From Pseudonocardia sp. (GTDB lineage: Bacteria > Actinomycetota > Actinomycetes > Mycobacteriales > Pseudonocardiaceae), in NCBI RefSeq assembly GCF_025965585.1, contig NZ_JAOPWR010000534.1, forward strand, positions 1-34,508: 34,508 bases of DNA. The letters are read 5' to 3'. The position numbers and the translations under genes were made by a program. Shown here in pieces: positions 31,541 to 34,508 of this stretch. The notes under the pieces were generated by a model. It made no database searches. It was not told the origin of the DNA and was given only the letters and a program-made list of their open reading frames with translations. Each line of letters starts with the position of its first letter. The stretch's first letter is position 1.

Positions 31541-32998
31541 ATGTCGGATACCACCGAGACCCGCCCGGTCGGGCTCGACGAGATGGCGGAGGCGCCGGCC
31601 GGAGGTACCGCGATCCCGCCGGCTCCCCTCGCGACCGCGGCGACGACCCGGGCCGGGGCGTGGAGCTGGTGGTGGCAGGGGCTGCGGCCGCTGGTGCTGC
31701 GGCTGCACTTCTACGCCGGGCTGCTGGTCGGCCCGTTCCTGCTGGTCGCGGCGACGACCGGGCTGCTCTACACGCTGACCCCGCAGCTCGAGCAGTTGGT
31801 CTACCGCCACGAGCTGACCGTGCCGGTCGGGGCCCGGGTGCTGCCGCTGCAGCAGCAGGTCGCCGCGGCGGCCGCGGCCCTGCCGCAGGGCACGCTGACC
31901 GCGATCCGCCCGGGGCCCACCCCTGGGGGCACGACCCGTGTCGTGTTCGCCGCGCCGGGGCTGGCCGACGGGTACTCCCGTACGGTGTTCGTCGACCCCT
32001 ACACCGCGCAGGTCCGGGGCACGCTGACGACCTACGGGGAATGGCTGCCGCTCCGCGCCTGGTTCGACGACCTGCACCGCACTCTGCATCTGGGCGACGT
32101 CGGCCGGGTCTACAGCGAGCTGGCCGCCAGTCGGCTGTGGGTGCTCACGCTCAGCGGGCTGGGGATCTGGGCGATCCGCGGGCGCCGGGCGAAGCGGCTG
32201 CGCCGCACCCTGGCCCCGGAGTTCGCCGCGAGGGACCGGATCCGGTTGCGCTCCTGGCACGGCTCGGTCGGGTTGTGGGCGAGCGCCGGGCTGCTGTTCC
32301 TGTCCGCGACCGGGCTGACCTGGTCCCACTTCGCCGGCGCCAACGTCGGCGCGCTGCGCTCGGCGCTGCACTGGAGCACCCCGTCGATCACCAGGACGCT
32401 CGCCCCCGCCCCGACGACTGCCGCCGCCCCGTCCGCTGCAGCGGCGGGGGCCGCCGGCATCGGGGCCGCCGCGGATCGGGTGCTGGCCGCTGCCCGCTCG
32501 GAAGGTCTCACCGATCCGGTTCAGATCACCCCGGCGAGCAAGCCGGGCCAGGCCTGGGTCGTCGCGCAGGTGCAGCGGTCCTGGCCGGAGAAGCAGGACT
32601 CCGTGGCCGTCGACCCGCACACCGGCACCGTCGTCGACGTGCTGCGCTTCGCCGACTGGCCGATCGCGGCGAAGCTGGCGCGCTGGGGCATCGACACCCA
32701 CATGGGCCTGCTGTTCGGAGTGGTCAACCAGATCCTGCTCGCCGCACTGGCCCTCGGCCTGATCTGCGTGGTGATCTGGGGCTACCGCATGTGGTGGCTG
32801 CGCCGCCCGACCCCCGGCGGCCTCGCCGGCGCCCCCGGCGGCAACGCGCGGACCAGCCTCGGAGCCGTCATCGTCATCGGCATCCTCGCCGTCGGTGTGG
32901 GCCTGTTCGAACCCGTGCTCGGCTGCTCGCTGCTGGCCTTTCTGGCCATCGACGGCATCCGCAGCCACCTGCAGACCGGAGCCGCTCCCCGCGTGTAG
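31541..32998 (+). CDS. PepSY-associated transmembrane protein (PiuB-like)
   Basis: This 485-residue membrane protein of the PepSY_TM family begins with a hydrophilic Pro/Ala-rich segment and then the typical first helix (LVLRLHFYAGLLVGPFLLVA, TTGLLYTLTPQLEQLVY). Further features are HRTLHLGDVGR, RLRSWHGSVGLWASAGLLFL and SATGLTWSHFAG, then a PepSY-like extracytoplasmic domain (SVAVDPHTGTVVDVLRFADW) and the closing helices (DTHMGLLFGVVNQILLAALA). Conserved histidines in helices suggest haem or metal ligation. Relatives are linked to iron or copper reduction and uptake. The ATG at 31541 has GAGGAG upstream. It follows the Met-rich protein by 103 bases and probably belongs to the same metal module. 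Confidence 0.88.
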   Translation: MSDTTETRPVGLDEMAEAPAGGTAIPPAPLATAATTRAGAWSWWWQGLRPLVLRLHFYAGLLVGPFLLVAATTGLLYTLTPQLEQLVYRHELTVPVGARVLPLQQQVAAAAAALPQGTLTAIRPGPTPGGTTRVVFAAPGLADGYSRTVFVDPYTAQVRGTLTTYGEWLPLRAWFDDLHRTLHLGDVGRVYSELAASRLWVLTLSGLGIWAIRGRRAKRLRRTLAPEFAARDRIRLRSWHGSVGLWASAGLLFLSATGLTWSHFAGANVGALRSALHWSTPSITRTLAPAPTTAAAPSAAAAGAAGIGAAADRVLAAARSEGLTDPVQITPASKPGQAWVVAQVQRSWPEKQDSVAVDPHTGTVVDVLRFADWPIAAKLARWGIDTHMGLLFGVVNQILLAALALGLICVVIWGYRMWWLRRPTPGGLAGAPGGNARTSLGAVIVIGILAVGVGLFEPVLGCSLLAFLAIDGIRSHLQTGAAPRV

Positions 32999-33039
32999 AC
33001 CCGTGGCCCGAGTCTGTGTTCCGGTCGGAGACGCGAGAA

Positions 33040-33084
33040 CGCGACGTCCTGGGCTCTGGTGGACACCGAGCCGAGGACGTCGCG
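33040..33084. terminator. Strong hairpin between convergent PepSY and NTF2-like genes
   Basis: CGCGACGTCCT and AGGACGTCGCG pair over 11 bases; after one G-G mismatch GGCTC and GAGCC add 5 more, leaving an 11-base loop. The placement between two convergent stop codons fits a bidirectional terminator. Confidence 0.65.
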
Positions 33085-33092
33085 AGAAGATC

Positions 33093-33557
33093 TCAGCCTC
33101 GGTCCAGCCAGGGATAGCGAGCGGTGTCCTGCCCCGCGTAGTCGGGATCGAGGTAGATGAACACCCGCTGGATCAGGAAGTCACGGATCTCGAACACATC
33201 GCACCAGCGCCCCGCGCCCCACTCCGGCACGCCCGCCCGCCAACTGCCGTCCTGGTGCTCCCCGTACGAGGTGCCCTCCGCAACCACCGTGTCCCCGCCG
33301 GAGAAGATCCAGTTGAACGACGCGTAGTCGTGCTTGATCGACTTCAGCGTGCCGCCGACGTCCCCGAACAGCCTGCCGATCTCGGCCTTGCCCTCGGCGA
33401 TGCCCCACTTCGGGAGGTAGACCTGCGCATCGTCGGCGAACAGGTCGAGAATCGCCCCGCCGGTGCTGGTGACCCCGGCGTGGTCGAACGCCTTGAGGTA
33501 CTCCAACGCCACGGACTTGCGCTGCTCGTCGGTCATGACCTGGGTGGCAAGGGCCAT
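33093..33557 (-). CDS. NTF2-like / SnoaL-like domain protein
   Basis: This 154-residue protein has the NTF2-like (cone-shaped alpha+beta) fold. SVALEYLKAFDHAGV forms the first helices, ILDLFADDAQVYLPKWGIAE the first strand pair, followed by IGRLFGDVGGTLKSIKHDY and the sheet VAEGTSYGEHQDGSW to WCDVFEIRDFLIQRVFIYLD. Family members are small isomerases, cyclases, dehydratases or ligand-binding proteins; no function can be named. The ATG at 33557 has GGAG seven to eight bases upstream. It is separated from the TetR gene by a long gap without a gene. Confidence 0.8.
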   Translation of the reverse strand: MALATQVMTDEQRKSVALEYLKAFDHAGVTSTGGAILDLFADDAQVYLPKWGIAEGKAEIGRLFGDVGGTLKSIKHDYASFNWIFSGGDTVVAEGTSYGEHQDGSWRAGVPEWGAGRWCDVFEIRDFLIQRVFIYLDPDYAGQDTARYPWLDRG

Positions 33558-34140
33558 CGGTTTCTCCAGTTCGGACGACGGGATGGGGGCGAGCGCCTCG
33601 CCCGCGGCCGCGACGCGGTACGCGACAGCGGATCGGGCCGAGCGCGGCGCGGCCGGCCCACCAGGAGGTGCCTGATGTCGAGGCGACCCAGCTGCCGACA
33701 CCCCAGGGCTCAGGGATCGGGCCGCCGAGGTCATCGAGCTGCATCAGGATCTCCTCATCAGTGAGCCGTGTCACAGTCGCGCACCGGTCAGGTCTTTGTC
33801 CAACGCCAATCTCGGGTTACGGATCGTGCGTGATCACTCGGCAGCCGCTGGAAACCGGCAGCGTGGGGACCGCGCGGTCTGGACGACGACGACATTCGTG
33901 CCATCGACAACCCGTTCGTCTCACAGGTCGTTTCAGAATGACGTCGGCGCGTCCGCTGTGGACAACAGATGATCGCCGCCAGGCCGCGGCACCTGGTTGA
34001 CCGTCTTGTCCCGCTCCCCCCTGGAGACGGGTGGTGCCGTTGCCAAGGGCTCGCCTACCCGGGCGGCACCGCTTCCCAGCGGGGAGGCGCATCTTCAGTC
34101 ACGACAGCCGGGCTCATCGACCGAGATCCACCGGACACGT
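33558..34140. other. Region without a confirmed gene upstream of the NTF2-like gene
   Basis: A minus-strand frame starting with GTG at 33774 reads TRLTDEEILMQLDDLGGPIP and EPWGVGSWVASTSGTSW, which looks protein-like, but then turns into Arg/Pro-rich text and runs out of frame into the NTF2-like gene. It may be a decayed or frameshifted small gene. The remainder, to 34140, shows no recognisable gene. Confidence 0.4.
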
Positions 34141-34508
34141 CTAGGCGAGTGCTGCATCGATCAGGGTCTGTGCGGCTGCACGCGCGGCGATGGCGATCGA
34201 GGAGTCGCGGTCCATCCGCGCGGACGTGCCTGCCCCGTCGTAGATGAGGTGGAGCTGGCGAGCGAGGGTGTCCGGGTCGGGGGCGCCGGCGTCGGCGGCG
34301 AGGCCGTGGAACAGTCCGCGGATGTCGGCGCGGTAGTCGTCGGCGGCCTGCTCGATCCTGCCACCACGGGGGGCTTCGGCGGTGGCGGAGGAGAAGGCGC
34401 AGCCACGGAAGCCGGGCTGGGAGAAGAACTCGGCCTGGGCGTCGAACACCGCGAGCAGCCGGGCGCGGGGGTCGGACTCCCGCTCGACGGCGGCGTGCAG
34501 CCGAGCGG
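34141..34508 (-). CDS. TetR-family regulator, C-terminal part (runs off window)
   Basis: About 122 codons of the C-terminal ligand-binding domain are present; the N-terminal helix-turn-helix lies beyond the end of the window. The text LLAVFDAQAEFFSQPGFRGC, AFSSATAEAP and LARQLHLIYDGAGTSARMDR is typical of a common TetR_C group, where the usual form is FDxLxEWFxxPGFRGCAFINA. The stop is TAG at 34141-34143. Target and ligand are unknown. Confidence 0.85.
   Translation of the reverse strand, partial: ARLHAAVERESDPRARLLAVFDAQAEFFSQPGFRGCAFSSATAEAPRGGRIEQAADDYRADIRGLFHGLAADAGAPDPDTLARQLHLIYDGAGTSARMDRDSSIAIAARAAAQTLIDAALA

Noticed and set aside
33820-33942. Plus-strand frame ending GLDDDDIRAIDNPFVSQVVS as the tail of a gene
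   Set aside because: The frame is closed a short distance upstream by a stop and has no recognisable body; the tail is of low complexity.
1-34508. CRISPR array, tRNA, rRNA, prophage or defence system
   Set aside because: No spaced direct repeats, cloverleaf sequences, phage structural genes or known defence proteins were seen.

Overview
The window is high-GC actinomycete DNA, most like a member of the Pseudonocardiaceae. This rests on the strong G/C third-position bias, frequent GTG starts, Tat-type lipoprotein signals, and the start of an NDMA-dependent methanol dehydrogenase gene of the kind found in Amycolatopsis, Rhodococcus and mycobacteria. The genus is an inference. No rRNA, tRNA, CRISPR array or intact mobile element was seen.

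Region 1 (1-5.9 kb): the 5' end of a methanol dehydrogenase gene, an acetoacetyl-CoA reductase, an acetyl-CoA acetyltransferase and a LysR regulator, all on the minus strand. Small genes follow: a UBP zinc finger protein, a MarR regulator and a secreted SGNH hydrolase. A 54-bp block upstream of methanol dehydrogenase is repeated almost exactly upstream of the thiolase. Each copy holds an ATC-N9-GAT (T-N11-A) box, and a third, more symmetric box lies upstream of lysR. This looks like one LysR regulon.

Region 2 (5.9-18.8 kb): a carbohydrate catabolic locus. It has a LacI regulator, a sugar isomerase-like TIM barrel, a DUF993 aldolase-like protein, a Gfo/Idh/MocA oxidoreductase, an ADP-ribosylglycohydrolase-family protein, two ABC permeases and a binding lipoprotein. 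Divergently placed are an unusual hexapeptide acyltransferase fused to a helical domain and a 2-hydroxyacid dehydrogenase. No ABC ATPase is present. Three related 14-bp palindromes (best GGAATGCGCATTCC) mark likely LacI operators.

Region 3 (18.8-29.2 kb): an eight-gene, mostly overlapping minus-strand operon encoding a complete ABC importer, a YhfX-like PLP protein, a ROK repressor, a BadF-type amino-sugar kinase and an N-acyl-D-amino-acid deacylase. A GlmS-like double-SIS protein is divergent. A 21-bp near-palindrome in the divergent promoter is the likely ROK operator. The set suggests uptake, deacylation, phosphorylation and deamination of an acylated amino sugar or D-amino compound not assigned to a known pathway.

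Region 4 (29.2-34.5 kb): an IS30-type transposase relic, two adjacent palindromes, a probable copper module (Cys-rich four-helix bundle protein, Met-rich DUF5134-like membrane protein, PepSY membrane protein), an NTF2-like protein, and the C-terminal part of a TetR regulator running off the window.
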